Source: Desmodus rotundus (lineage: Eukaryota > Chordata > Mammalia > Chiroptera > Phyllostomidae). Taken from it: a stretch of 64,000 nucleotides of DNA. The position numbers and the translations under genes were made by a program. Shown here piece after piece: positions 1-11,174 of the stretch. Location: assembly GCF_022682495.2 (NCBI RefSeq), contig NC_071392.1, positions 131,501,318 to 131,565,317 on the forward strand, written 5' to 3'. Under the pieces are notes generated by a model, which searched no databases, was not told the origin of the DNA, and saw only the letters and a program-made list of their open reading frames with translations. The first letter of the stretch is position 1. Each line of letters opens with the position of its first letter.

Positions 1-425
1 TTCCTTCATGGTTTTAAAAACTGATTTTTAAGGGCTCAATATGTGTTAGCTATTACTTTTACTGCAGGCTCTATCTTGCAGGAAGCACCAATTAATAAGA
101 AACTGTGTTAGTTGAATTATCTTTCAATATTAAGGCTATCAAACAATTGTTTCTCATATATTGCACATCTTTTTTCTTGGATTGAATTTGACTTTTAGCT
201 TTGTGTGTATGGTTATGTTTTCACCATTTGGAAAACTTAAATTTGGCATAATTAGATTTATTTCTTTACAGTTTTTTCTTTTAGTGTACAGATAAAACTT
301 CTCTACCCAAGATCACATGGATCTCTACTAATTCAACTGTAGTTTTTTTTCTCTTATATCTAATTCTTGAGGACTGCTGAAATTTATTTGAGAGTCTGCA
401 CATCTGAGAGACCTAATTTTAATTT
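1..425. other. AT-rich stretch, nothing recognised
   Basis: AT-rich sequence with no open frame of note and no repeat that I can name. It ends where the left target duplication of the neighbouring SINE begins. Confidence 0.5.
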
Positions 426-440
426 TAGAAAATAACATTT

Positions 441-488
441 ATTTTATTTTACTTATTTTTTTTAATCTTCATGAGGATATATTCTTAT

Positions 489-533
<45 letters not shown>

Positions 534-636
534 GGATACAAGAGAGAAACATAGACTACCTCGCATATGCATCCTGACCGGGGAGGGAACCTGACTGGAG
601 ATGATGCTACAACCAACTGAGCCACCTGACCAGGGA
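441..636 (-). mobile_element. Older Ves-type SINE, antisense, with GA expansion
   Basis: On the minus strand the copy starts at the right with a head reading CCCTGGTCAGGTGGCTCAGT, a tRNA-like A-box region, and ends at the left in an A-rich tail. It is flanked by a perfect 15 bp target-site duplication, TAGAAAATAACATTT, at 426-440 and 637-651, which fixes both boundaries. It belongs to the older Ves variant carrying the CATGGATACAAGAGAGAAAC block. The internal GA-rich segment has grown into a pure dinucleotide run. Confidence 0.85.
495..530. repeat. (GA)n microsatellite inside the SINE
   Basis: An uninterrupted GA dinucleotide run of about 18 units lies inside the antisense SINE, at the place where Ves elements naturally carry short GAGAGA tracts. 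It most likely arose by slippage from that seed. A Leu/Ser-rich open frame read antisense through it is an artefact of the repeat. Confidence 0.9.
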
Positions 637-651
637 TAGAAAATAACATTT

Positions 652-1940
652 AAATGCTTTGTTAAAGTCATAGCCCCAAACTTCGTCTCAGGCATCAAGA
701 AGAAGTTGCCCTTGACCACCGTTGGCATCTTGAGAGGCTGAATGAATAAAATTAAAGTCTGTGCTGAAGTTGAACCAGGGCACCCTCTGTGGGTGGGGGC
801 CAGGTGGGCATCTAGTTATTGATTGACAGCATATTACCTTTCCATACCATTTCGCCGGACCAACAACTAAGAGAACAACTCTAAGTAGGATGTCTATACA
901 TTAATCATCCACCCAGGATACTTTTGAGAGTAAAAGGGAGCACCATTAATAAGTGTGCAAGGACTATAGGCTCAAACTGGGATATTCCCAGGAAAACTGA
1001 AATGTTTTGTTACCCTACCTATAGGACACTGACTCTCCCTCCACTGACAGTTAAGGATTGACATCTGCTTTATGTGGTGACAGTGGTGTCTCAGTAGCTC
1101 CTGTTGGCACCTGACTTCTGGGTAAGCAAAAGTTGACTGGCCAGACTCTTTGACACATAAATATGTCTCTTTCCAGAGAGGAAGTAGGAACAGAAGAGAA
1201 GTGAAGAAGAACCAATGTATGTGGATTAGGATGTGTATTATTCTTAAGAGAAAGGAGGCTTGAAAACATGTTACCTTTGGAAGGAATGCTGGCTGGTTAT
1301 ATAGGAGGTTATATATATGAGGAGCCAGTTTGCACACCCGTGAATCCCTGTTAACACTGAGTCCAGTAATTAAATTCCTTGGATAAGAATGGTTTCATTT
1401 TTCAGGAAAAGGATGATCTGATTTTTTTTAAAGAGTCAACAGACATGAAGTTTTCCCTGCCTCTTGTTTCTCTTGTTTCAGGATTGGCTGTTGCAGGAGA
1501 TTTGAGTGATACCATAGCCTCTTGAAGGTTTGAGGAACAACCAGCCTATTTGGGTTTTTCTGCAGGAGATCACTCTGTGGATCTCTCTGTGTGTATCATT
1601 GTGTACCTGCTGTTTCACTTTATTGGCAAAGAAGGGGTTGGCGATGACATCATCATGTTTGGGGTGTAAACGAAAATAGAGCATGCCTTGGGAACAAGTC
1701 CCTGCTTTGAGAGTCAACTGCCTCATCAGAGGACAGTTAAAAAACACATTTCTGATGGAATCAGAATAAGTAGAACAAGGTTTTTTAATGTCAATTGATG
1801 AGGTGGTGGAAGTGGATATAGAAGTTGACTGTGCTACCCCAGGACCTACTATTCAGGGTTTACTTATTGCTTCAAAAGACATAATTGGCAATTGAGCACC
1901 ATATAAAGAGGTAATGGCTCTACAAAGAACAAAAGTTCTT
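652..1940. other. Unassigned unique-looking sequence
   Basis: About 1.3 kb with no recognisable repeat or gene. Short antisense frames occur at 972-1337 and 1478-1747 but show no motif, no compositional bias and no splice context that would support coding. Confidence 0.4.
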
Positions 1941-1944
1941 ACTG

Positions 1945-2395
1945 GTTTCATCACAGTTGTAGAGGCTTAAACACCCCAAATTTATTCTCTGATAGTTCTG
2001 GAGGTTGCAAGTCTGAAATCAGTTCCACTGGGCTAAAGTCAAAGTGCTAGTTCCTTCTGGAGGCTCTGAAGGGAGAATCTGTTTTCTTGCCTTTCTAGTT
2101 TCTAGTGGCAGCCTGTAGTCCTTGGTCTGTGGCCCCTTCCTCCATTGTCACATCACTGCAATCTCTGCTTCTACCATCACATCATCTTCTTTAAATATGA
2201 CTCTCCTGCCTTCCTATCATAAGGACCATTAGGATTACATTGAGTCCACCTAGATAATTCAGGACAATCTCTCCATCTCAAGGTTCTTGATGTAATCACA
2301 TCTGCTCATTCCCTTTTACCATGTGAGGTAACATTCACAGGTTCCAGGGATTAGGATGTAGACATATGGTGGGTGGTCATTATTAGCCTACCATG
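1945..2395 (-). mobile_element. MLT1-like MaLR LTR, antisense
   Basis: On the plus strand the sequence carries the usual reversed MLT1 blocks in order: TTCTGGAGGTTGCAAGTCTG, a clinic of TC-rich blocks with CATCACTGCAATCTCTGC, a TAATCACATCTGC block, and the end block GGTTCCAGGGATTAGG. This block order is characteristic of a non-autonomous ERVL-MaLR LTR. It is old and diverged. No internal retroviral sequence lies next to it, so it is a solitary LTR. Confidence 0.65.
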
Positions 2396-2399
2396 AGGT

Positions 2400-3150
2400 C
2401 ACTTGATTAGCTTTTAGGAAATTAACTTCTACCTTTAGTCAAGCCAATCACTCTAAATTAGCCTCTTCTCCTGGGTCTTTGAACTTGACAGTGTATTTCC
2501 TACTTTATGAAGGGAAAATTGGAGGCATTAAGGCCCCAAAATAATGCTCCTTGGTAGCTCCTAAAAGGCCAAATCCTTTATAAGCCAATATTGATGAAGG
2601 TGAAGGCCATGTACACAAGCAGATGGCATCATGGGGTAACATGTCTAGAGAATGTTTATAAAAAGTAAACTCCTAAATGTCAAATGAGTTGCAGATCATG
2701 GAGAGAGAAGTAGAAAACAGGATGCAGTGTCATAAAATTTAGCCAAAGTAAAGCAGCCAGATGGAAGCCCCCAGAGCCACCAGGGGAGACTTGCTACTTC
2801 TCCCCGAATACAGCCATGGATTTTCTGGGTCCTGACTGGTTGATTTTCTCTCCCAGCTTTAGAACACCAGAGTGTCTGCTTGCATTCTGCCACTTGCTCC
2901 ACTATCTGCATATATATAGGAAGTTTTGCATGAGCCATGTTAGAGGGAATTTTACAGCTGTTTTTGCTTAGTCTACAGCCAGAAGACTGGAGTAGGTCAG
3001 CACAACAAGGTCCTTCCAGCCCACCGATGCTTTCAAATGTGTTGGTCAAGGACATGGCCAACGAGGGACAACACGAGTCTGTGCCCTTGATGGGGCAGAT
3101 TTGGAGGAGCTGCTATTTCAGGGTGGGACCAAGAAAGACCAGGGCTGAAA
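2400..3150. other. Unassigned sequence
   Basis: About 750 bp with no recognised element. A 121-codon antisense frame (2696-3061) and an overlapping sense frame exist, but neither has a recognisable domain, and the sense one runs into the L1 at its end. Confidence 0.4.
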
Positions 3151-3159
3151 AGATGGATG

Positions 3160-3930
3160 AAAATAGAAAACGTGTAGCCACTATGGAAAACAGTATGAAA
3201 ATTCCTCAGAAAATTAAAACAGAATCATCATACAATCTAGCAATTCCACTTCTGGGTATATTCCTAAGGAAATGAAATCACTACTCAGTGAGACATCTGC
3301 ACCCACATATTCAGAGAAGCATTATTTATAATAGCCAAGATATTGACACAACTTAAATTCAGCTGAAATAGGAATAGATAAGAAAATGTGGCATATATAT
3401 ACAATGGAATACCTTTAGCCATAAAAAGAATGAAATTATGATACATGATAAACATGGATGAACCCTGAAGACATTATTCTGGGTGAAACAAGGCAGACAG
3501 AGAAAGACAAATACCATGATATCACTTATATGTGGAATCTAAAACAAACAAACAAACAAACACCCAAACTGATATATACAGAGGAAAAATTGGTGGTTTT
3601 CAGCGGTGGGGGTAGGGCAAGTGTGTGAAGTGGGTAAAAGTGGTCAAAAGTTTCACACTTCCAGTTATAAGATAAACAAGACTTGGGTATATAATATACA
3701 ACATGGAGACCATCGTTCATAATACTGTTTGCATATTTAAAAGTTGCTAAGAGAGTAAACCTTAAAAGTCATAATAAAAATACATTTTTGTAACTATGTG
3801 TGGTGGCAGATATTTACTAGATTTAATGTGGTGATCATTTTGCAATGCATACATATATTGAATCATGTTGTACACCTGAACCTAATACAATGTTATATGT
3901 CAACTACATGTCAATAAAAAAGGAAATGTA
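3160..3930 (+). mobile_element. Old L1 3' end (L1MA-like), 5' truncated
   Basis: The sequence follows the end of L1 ORF2 and the 3'UTR in sense order: AATTCCACTTCTGGGTATAT, then a block with CATTATTTATAATAGCCAAG, the TACAATGGAATAC block, and a 3' end with TGTCAACTACATGTCAATAA followed by an A tail. Frames are broken throughout. It is an old, dead copy. A short (CAAA)n run at 3541-3563 lies in the 3'UTR. Confidence 0.8.
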
Positions 3931-3945
3931 ATTTGGGCAGAAAGT

Positions 3946-4510
3946 AAAGCCTCAAGATTTTGAAAATCAAGGCTCCATTTGGGTCACTGAAGAAAATCCT
4001 GGGCAAACTGACTAAGGATGACTGAATGGGTGTTCTCTCCCTCTCTGTTCTTTCATGCCCCGCCCCCCCCCCTTTTGATCATGCAGGTGGCCATAATTCA
4101 ACATGTGTCATAAGGAAAATATTACTTTCTAAGTAGGTAGTGTGAGACGATGAAAGACCGGGAGATCTGCATTCTGGTCTGAATTTCCCTTATTTAGACC
4201 CCAAATATTAAAGCTTTTATCTGTAAAATAAAAGTTTTATCTAAACCAATGGTTTTCAATATTTTTGGATGTCAGGATATGTTTCAGTTGTACTTCTAAA
4301 TGGAAAGACTTCATAAAATCAAAAGCAGACACTCTGAGACAATGGCTTTAGTACTGGGAATTTATTTGGTAGGTAATTCCAAGAAAGGCCAAACCAGAGA
4401 GTGGGGAAAATGAGACTGGAAAGAGAGAGAAGCCAATGAAATGTGTGCAATGAGCAGGGTTGCTCTGTGGGCAATGTGGACTGTATTCCACTGAAGACCC
4501 CCAAAAGAAC
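3946..4510. other. Unassigned sequence with a C9-10 run
   Basis: No gene or repeat was recognised. A run of C bases near 4062-4071 is the only notable local feature. Confidence 0.4.
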
Positions 4511-4511
4511 T

Positions 4512-4700
4512 GCTTCTCAAAGGGTGTTGCCTGACCAGCAGCATGGGCATCACCTGGGACTTTGTTAGAAATGCAAAATTTTGAGTTCCCACCTCAGACC
4601 TACTTATCAGAAGCTCTGGTGGTGGGGCTCAGCAATCTGTGGTTCTTAAGCCTTTCAGGTGATTCTGATGCACACTGAAGTTTGAGAGCCTCTGGTATAG
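4512..4700 (-). mobile_element. MER5-like hAT (Charlie) DNA transposon relic
   Basis: The stretch begins with CTTCTCAAAGGGTGTTGCC and ends with TTTGAGAGCCTCTGG, the inverted termini seen in MER5-type nonautonomous hAT elements. In between lie GCATCACCTGGGAC and a CAGGTGATTCTGATGCACAC block, also typical of MER5. About 190 bp, close to the usual MER5A length. It has no coding capacity. Confidence 0.8.
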
Positions 4701-6100
4701 AACATGCCACAGAATTGCCTCTTGAGCAATTGAGGGATGATGAAGCTGGAGTGATTGTCCACGCATTCTCTTCTTTTATTAGTTTAGTTTGCTTAGTGAC
4801 CTGGACTCCTTAGCATTCTCTGTTGCCCTGACCACTGTCTGAGCAGGTCCCCTTGGTGTTGGAGAAAGCTCTGAGGAAGAGGAGCTGAAGATCATATGTG
4901 CTGCAGGAGGGATGCTGCCAGTGTACACAGGAACTCCCTGCTACAACTGAAGGTCAACTGAAAAGGTTAGCAGGGGGGCTCTGGGGTAGGACAGCAATCA
5001 GAATCTGCTATATGTACTAAAAATTTAGTTGCATCTATACATTGCAAATTGAGGTGCAAATAGTGTGTGTATAGATATAACTCATTATATTTATGGTTAG
5101 GGACTAGTTAGATGTGGAGAGGATATCTATATTCTTTGCTTGTTTATATCAACATAGAGTAAAGTTTGTACATCTAAGGATTTACAAGTCACGTGTGTAA
5201 TAATGTAATTTTGCCTTGTCTTTCTTATTATTACTAGTGTGGAGAGACAAAATTTATTTTTCTTGAAAAATAGTTCAAGAAATCATAAGCTGGTGTTGGC
5301 CATGTAGGTAGAGAAAAGGTGAAAGCTCTCAGCTAGACCAGAGAAATATTATAAGGGAAACAAACAATAGGCAATGGTATCATCTGTGTGGAATTTGGGG
5401 TGTTGGGTGCATAAAGTTGTTAGACTGTGTCTTTTCCAAATGTCAAAGTCAGTTGGACTGTGTCCTTCATAGTTTTTACTGATTCTCCATATTTGACACA
5501 GGGAGGGAGGTTGGCAAAAATTAGTCAGGGTCCCAGCTCAATATTCTGGCACAGAAGATACAGATATTGTCTCAAGGGAACTGAAGTACACAATAGGAAA
5601 CTGAGGAAAAAAAACAGTTTTTGAGTTGTGAGTAGGACACATTCCAAGTTTACAATCCCATTACAAAGTGCTAATACCGCTGGTGGGTGGTGGGGTGGGA
5701 GATTCACAAGGATGGATGATAGCAGGAGTGACTTGAGCAGTGTTCCCATTGCCTCACACCACATGCCCTTGCCCTTACTGTGACTTCCACCTCAGCAGCA
5801 GATTGGATTCTCTGGGAAGCAAATGCTAAGTCAAAGTTAAAAGTGCAGAAGGCTCACTGAGGAATGACAGCTGAAAAAAGAACAAGCAGAATTGGGTAGA
5901 GGAAGTCATCAGATCCCAATGCAGATCTGGTAAAGTCAATACTAGCCAAGACTGCCCTTTAGAAGAGTCCCACATTGGATGGAAATGACTAGACCCTTCC
6001 TTGTGTAACTGTCTTGTTCAGCAACTGGCTAGACACTGCTCTAAGAAGAATGTGAAATTTGCTTGGTAGTCAAGGTGGGTCCTGAGGAGTTAAAGCTGGA
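4701..6100. other. Unassigned 1.4 kb
   Basis: No repeat family or exon was recognised. Open frames here are under 80 codons and overlap each other on both strands without recognisable motifs. Confidence 0.35.
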
Positions 6101-6479
6101 GGCTATCCACAGGACCAGCAACATAATTTGTAGGGCCTAGTGTAAAATGAAAATGGGGCCCTTTGTTCAAAAATTACTAAGAATGTCAACATGGTGACTG
6201 ATGCAGACACTGGGCCACAATGTCCGCAGCATTGTGGATGAGACGAGACAAATTCACGTGGACTACCGAGTCCTGTGGAGAAAACGGGGCAGCATGGCCA
6301 CTCTCTCAAGAGGAGAGTACCCTGTCCCTTGCCTTGACAGGCTTTTATTGGCTTTCTAATAGCAGACATACATGTGATGACCTGTCCAGATCCAGCTTAT
6401 GAAAGCTTATTTCTGCCAGCTTCTGAGTGTTGCTGGCAGACAGCCCTCAGCTGTCAGTCCATGTGGGAATTAGCTGGCT

Positions 6480-6765
6480 TGAGGTAAGACCTCCTTCCAG
6501 GGACAGTCTGCATGCAATGATTGGTCAATGTGGGCTGAAGATCCAGCTCTCACCCTTCATAAGCCAGCTCTGAAAGCCACTTGACTCTCCATGGGGCTGG
6601 ATGTGTCCTTTGTTGAGACTGTGGTTCTGCTTTCCTCTCTGTCCAATCCTGCTTCCTTCCTTTCCCTTCCACCAACATTGATTCCCAAGAGCCCTCCCTA
6701 GAAAGCCTCCTGCAAGCTAATTTTAATCCCTGAGTCTGCTTCCCAGGAAACCCAATTTATCATAG
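6480..6765 (+). mobile_element. Possible degraded LTR 3' part
   Basis: The end of this stretch has CCCAAGAGCCCTCCC, then GAGTCTGCTTCCCAGGAAAC, a block order that I associate with the R-U5 end of an ERVL-class LTR. The preceding 6110-6230 also looks like an old interspersed repeat (GGGCCTAGTGTAAAATGAAA) but I cannot name it. No terminal TG/CA pair or target duplication could be fixed, so this call is weak. Confidence 0.3.
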
Positions 6766-7308
6766 TAGTATTATTCATGACATTGTATGTTAATGACAAT
6801 TTGTGGCTGAGTAGACCCTCAGCTGTGTCTTGACAAATTGGGTTTGTCCTAGACTCAAAGTTTTCTGTTCAACAGCTTTTCCTTAATGGCAATTCCAAGA
6901 AAACTCTGATATTTAAAAGACTGCTGTTCTTTAGTTCCCAGTAACATCTCTGTTCTGTAGTTAAAGCAAGAATTTTTTATGTGTTTTCTGATTTTTTTAA
7001 GTTAAGACTTAACGTATATACAGTAGAATGCACAGATTTTAAATTCACAGTTTAATGAGTTATGACAAATGTTTATGCCTGTGTAACCAACACCCCCATT
7101 ATGATAGGAAACATCTCCCTCACCCCACCTCCAAATTTTCTTGTGCCCTTTTCCAGTCAACACCTTTAGCGCTCTCTCCAGGGGAAACATCTACCTGGCT
7201 TTGTAGGGCCCCTCCTAGGATTTCACATGAATGGAATCATATGGTATGTACTCTTTTGTATCTGGCTTCTTTCATTCAGCATAGCGGGGTTTTTTTAGAT
7301 TCACCCAC

Positions 7309-7746
7309 TGTCTCAGTCAGTTTGGGTTGCTATACAAAAATACCATAGACTGAGTAGCTTAAACCATTAAACAATAGAAATTTATTTCTCACAGTTCTGG
7401 AGGCTAGAAGCCTGAGATCAGGGTACCAGTATGCTTGGGTTCTGGTGATAGCTCTCTTCCTGGCTTGTAGATGGCCACCTTCTTGCTATATCTTCATATG
7501 ATGGCTGGAGAGTGAGAGAGACAGAGAAAGAGGGGGGAGAGAGAGGGAGGCAGAAAAGAGAGACACAGAGAGAGGCATAGCAATCTCTCTTCTGTTTCTT
7601 CAAATAAGGGCACTAATCCCATCACAAGGGCTCTATCCTTATGACCCAATTACCTCCCAATGTCCCATATTCAAATATTGATACCATCACATTGGGGATT
7701 GTGATTTCAACATGCGAGTTTTTAGGGGACACAAGCATCCAGTTTT
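7309..7746 (-). mobile_element. MLT1-like MaLR LTR, antisense, nested in L1
   Basis: The plus strand reads TCAGTCAGTTTGGGTTGCTA at the left end, then ACCATAGACTGAGTAGCTTA, ATTTATTTCTCACAGTTCTG, and near the right end CACATTGGGGATTGTGATTT followed by GGGGACACAAGCATCCAGT. This is the full block order of a reversed MLT1-type LTR about 430 bp long. A purine-rich GA expansion fills its middle (about 7506-7580). The insertion splits the L1 annotated around it. Confidence 0.8.
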
Positions 7747-7769
7747 TACATATATTATTAGTTCCATAT

Positions 7770-8122
7770 TGTTTTGTAGCCTGTCTAGGCCAGGAAGATT
7801 CACTAGGGATTCTGGCAGATGGAAGAAAATGCATGGAGCTGTGGGAATGCCTGACAAGTCTTTATTCAAGGGCAGGGTGATCCATGCTTTCCACAAGCTG
7901 CGTGTCGTTCAGTGGAAAGCCCCAAGTCCCTTATATACTAAATGTATGCAAAGCCAGCAGGGTGCCAAAACATTGTATAACACAGCATGATTTTGCACAT
8001 GTGGACCCACTCAAGGTTATGGGAATACAGTTTATCGGACCCAGACTTAAGGCTATGGGAACACTGTTTATCTTAGTTATCCAGACACATGGGTAAGGGA
8101 GCCAGACTGACTCCATTTACCA
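7770..8122 (-). mobile_element. Solitary retroviral LTR, antisense, nested in L1
   Basis: Read on the minus strand, a TATA-like TATATAAGGG (about 7930-7938) is followed about 70 bp downstream by a polyadenylation signal AATAAA (7861-7866 on the plus strand as TTTATT) and then an 85-90 bp U5-like end. This spacing is that of an LTR with promoter and poly(A) site. Candidate termini TG...CA lie near 8122 and 7775. A CCATA motif occurs on both sides and may be the target duplication, but the fit with the TG/CA ends is imperfect. No gag, pol or env remnant adjoins it. The family is not recognised. Confidence 0.6.
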
Positions 8123-8375
8123 TACATGTATTTTTATTGCCAAGGAGTATTCCATTGTTCGATACAACACAGTTTATCCATTTTTTAAATGGGTATTTGA
8201 GTTGTTTCTAGCTTTTGTCTGCTATTTACATTCACGTACAAGTGTTTGTGTGAACATATATCTTAATTTCTTTGGGTAACAGAGTGAAGTTGGTCGGTTA
8301 TAGGCAAATGCATGGTTAAATTTATAAGAAAAACCACCAGTTTTCCAAAGTGACTGTATTTATTCACCCTTTCCA

Positions 8376-9414
8376 GGGTGAGAGATTGGCTGTTTGATTG
8401 TCTCAATTCATTGACTCAGGCGATGTTAAGACCAGATGGTAATACTGGAATTTCTCACACTTTTCTACCAAGTACCTCTAATGTTAGAAGAAGAGAAAAA
8501 TCATAGTGCGGGAATGGAGAGCGTGACTTGAAGCAGCCAGCCAAGCACCAGTGATTCTTGTAATTTATCCTCCCACCCCCTTGCACCCACCTTCATCCCT
8601 GGAGGCAGGTGCCCTGAGGTGTACCTCTGGGGGATTTAAGCCTGTTCTTAAGAAACATACATCTAGTTACTCCCCCTTTTTTTTTTTTTGCAGTTTGCAA
8701 CTCAGGTGCAGGAAAGCCAAGTAGCTTATCTAAGGCACCCAACAATCTAATGAAACAGCCAAGCACTAGAATCTGATTTTTTAACTGGTAGCCAAGAAAA
8801 ACAAAATTATACAGTCACTCCTGGTCACTCCTCCTTGTTCTTCAAGTTGGGTCAGTGAGAGATTTGTCTGAATGCTTTTTCCTTTGTCACGGGCCAGTTC
8901 CAGTTCCTCTGAAGGGAGAAAATAGCTTTAGTTTTCTAGGCAAATAAAGTCCCAGCTTTCACTTTAAGCCACCTCAGAATGCAAGCACACATGAAATGCA
9001 CATGGATTAAACTGTTAGTATACCAATAGGGACACCAGCAAGTGGCAATAGCGATTAGAAACACAAGCATCAAACAGTAGGAAACTGCCTCAGAATAGCA
9101 GCCTCCTCCAGCTCCCTGATGGGGAGATTAGCATGTAAAGAGGAAAGATGACAATAACAATGGAGACATCTGCCTCTGTTCTATTTGTTGGTAAAGAAAG
9201 TCTCTTTCATCTTATGCAGGAGGTTAGACAGGAGGGAGGGGGCAAGCCAGACCCACACCTTGGCTGGATTCACAGTGTGACAGCTGCTCCCACAGGACCC
9301 TGCTATGTAAAGCCTGTGAGCTGGTCAGTAGGTGTCTACCAGACACCCGCCTTCAGGAGACTCAGGGTGCAGAGAGGTAAGTGCCATGCCATGACAGCTT
9401 TATCACCAAGCATC
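8376..9414. other. Unassigned 1 kb
   Basis: No recognisable element. A T13 run precedes GCAG near 8690, which resembles a splice acceptor by chance, but no conserved exon-like frame follows it. Confidence 0.35.
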
Positions 9415-9535
9415 TAGTGATGGTAGAAAGAGACAGAAGGCATGAAGTCTATTCACAAATCTGCCATGAACCATGTGACTTTGGGCAAGTTATTCCACCT
9501 CACTGGAACTATTTCTTCATCTATAAAAGAAATGG
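9415..9535 (+). mobile_element. MIR SINE relic
   Basis: The core GTGACTTTGGGCAAGTTATT followed by ACCTCACTGG and TTCATCTATAAAA matches the conserved MIR core in sense orientation. It is ancient and diverged. Confidence 0.75.
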
Positions 9536-9537
9536 TT

Positions 9538-9660
9538 GTTTATTTACTCATTCATTCTTTCTCCTTCAAAACTCAAAAACAACTATTAAGCATATACAAT
9601 GTACCTGGCACCATGATAAGCTCTGGGATACAAAACAAGTAAAACAAGGGTCCTAACCAC
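9538..9660 (-). mobile_element. L2 3' end relic, antisense
   Basis: The plus strand reads ACTCATTCATTC, then TATACAATGTACCTGGCACC and AAGCTCTGGGATACAAAAC, the reverse complement of the L2 3' end that normally finishes with TGAATGAATGA. It directly follows the MIR. Confidence 0.65.
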
Positions 9661-9699
9661 AGGGGGTTGAGTAGATTGCATTAAGGCCCTAATTCTTTA

Positions 9700-10080
9700 T
9701 TCCACCCTGTGTCTAATCTACCCTGTTTGCATTTGGTTTTGTGGCCCCTCCCATTAAAGAGGTGGAGTCTATTTGAGGTGGAGTCACATGGGGTGAACCA
9801 TGTGACCTACTTGAGATCATAGCATAAGGGAGAAATAACAGTGTGCTGACCTGTACCTAGGCCTGAAGTGGTCCTGACATGTTTTCCTCTTGTCCTCTGC
9901 TATTGTTATGAAAACTACATGTTCAGGCTAGCCACTTGTTCCAGGAGAATGAGAGACACATGGAGCAGAGCCATACCAGCTGAGGCTAACCTAGATCAGC
10001 TGACCCCTGTTAACTCACAAATACATAAGTAAGCCAAGCCAAGATCAGTAGACTCCTTAGCCCCCATCAGTCTATTCCTA
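9700..10080 (+). mobile_element. MLT1-like MaLR LTR
   Basis: Blocks include GGAGTCACATGGGGTGAACC, CATGGAGCAGAGCCATACCA and GCTGAGGCTAACCTAGATCA, in the order found in MLT1 LTRs in sense orientation. Boundaries are approximate and divergence is high. Confidence 0.55.
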
Positions 10081-10223
10081 GTTGACCTGTTTGTTACACA
10101 GCATTATTGTGTCCACAGTTAGCTCTACAGAGCTCTTAGGCAATCAGACATTTCAATAATACAGTGGCATAAATACTCTGTTAGAGGGAAACAGGGAATG
10201 GTGGGGAGGTGGAGCTAGGCTAT

Positions 10224-10350
10224 ACATTGACTCTTGAATAATCAAGGGGTCAGTGGTGCCTGCCTACAGTGCAGTCAAAAATCTGTGTGTAATTACAGTT
10301 GGCCCTCCACATGTAGGGATCCCCAACTATAGACCTAAAATACATATAAG
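10224..10350. mobile_element. Fragment of a Tigger/MER2-like DNA transposon
   Basis: It starts with TTGACTCTTGAATAATCAAG and contains GCAGTCAAAAATCTGTGTGT and CAGTTGGCCCTCCACATGTA. These three motifs are familiar from pogo-type Tigger/MER2 nonautonomous elements. Much of the interior is missing. The family call is tentative. Confidence 0.45.
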
Positions 10351-10611
10351 TACAAGAAAGGCACAAATCCCAGTGTGGGACTCAGAGAAGGGTCAAAGAG
10401 GAAATGAAATCTTTGCTAAGTCATGGATAATGAGTAGAATTTAGTTCAGGGACGTAGAGCTGGATTAGACTAAGAATAGAATACTGGCTGCCTGAAGTTT
10501 GAATATGTTTAGTTACATTTTATTTGATATGTAAAATGTTTTAGAATTTTTGAATTAGTCACTAACATTTAAAAAGGGAATATTGCTTATTAATCCAGAT
10601 TTTACCTTTTT

Positions 10612-10856
10612 GCCCTGGCTGGTATGGCTCAGTGGATTGAGTGCCAGCCTGTGAACCAAAGTGTTGCCGGTTCGATTCCCAGTTAGGGCACATGCCTGGG
10701 TTCCCCAGTAAGTGTTTGAGGAATCCACCTCAACCCCTGGATTGAGGTGGTTCCTCAAGAGGCAACTACACATTGATATTTCTTTCCCTCTTTTTCTCCC
10801 TCCTTCACCCTCTCTAAAAATAAATAAATAAATAAATAAAATCTTAAAAAAAATAA
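10612..10856 (+). mobile_element. Ves SINE, full length, with clear target duplication
   Basis: A tRNA-derived head runs from GCCCTGGCTGGTATGGCTCA, with an A box at 10625-10635 and a B box GGTTCGATTCC at 10669-10679. It is followed by the CATGCCTGGGTT block, the CT-rich middle and an (AAAT)n tail. A 19 bp duplication with one mismatch, AATCCAGATTTTAC-CTTTT, flanks it at 10592-10610 and 10857-10875. The pol III boxes look intact, so it could once have been transcribed. This is one of the better-preserved copies in the window. Confidence 0.95.
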
Positions 10857-11174
10857 AATCCAGATTTTACTTTTTCTAGAAAAGTTAGAAAAGCTGGTGA
10901 CACTGGGCCTGCTTCCTTGCTGAGGAAAATGTTGTATAGATGAATAGTGGATGCCTCTTTAGAGATGAGTCCTCTCTAGTTCACTATAATTCCTGGTCAT
11001 CCCAATATACTCATTTATGAGATTACCTATTCCTGCAGGCACCTGAGCCTCCACATCCTGGAGTAGGTCAGGACTGTGTTGGTTCAAATTCATTAATTCC
11101 CATCAATTGTGCTTTTACCCAAGAATATATATTTTTATTTCCAAGATTTTGAACAAGCCTTTTAATATGCATGT

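Larger units (their letters stand above)
6985..8375 (-). mobile_element. Old L1 3' end, antisense, interrupted by two LTR insertions
   Basis: Three pieces of one antisense L1 3' region can be joined in order: 6985-7308 (ending in the TCTGGCTTCTTTCATTCAGC block), a short bridge at 7747-7769 (CATATATTATTAGTTCC), and 8117-8375 (starting TTTTTATTGCCAAGGAGTAT). The order matches the reverse complement of the last kilobase of a mammalian L1. Two LTRs sit in the gaps. The host L1 must therefore be older than both. Confidence 0.75.

Noticed and set aside
462..728. Antisense frame with a long Leu/Ser repeat
   Set aside because: The repeat is a translation of the (GA)n microsatellite within a SINE.
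10612..10690. Possible tRNA gene
   Set aside because: A and B boxes are present, but the sequence continues as a Ves SINE with target duplications, and no complete cloverleaf with an acceptor stem was seen.
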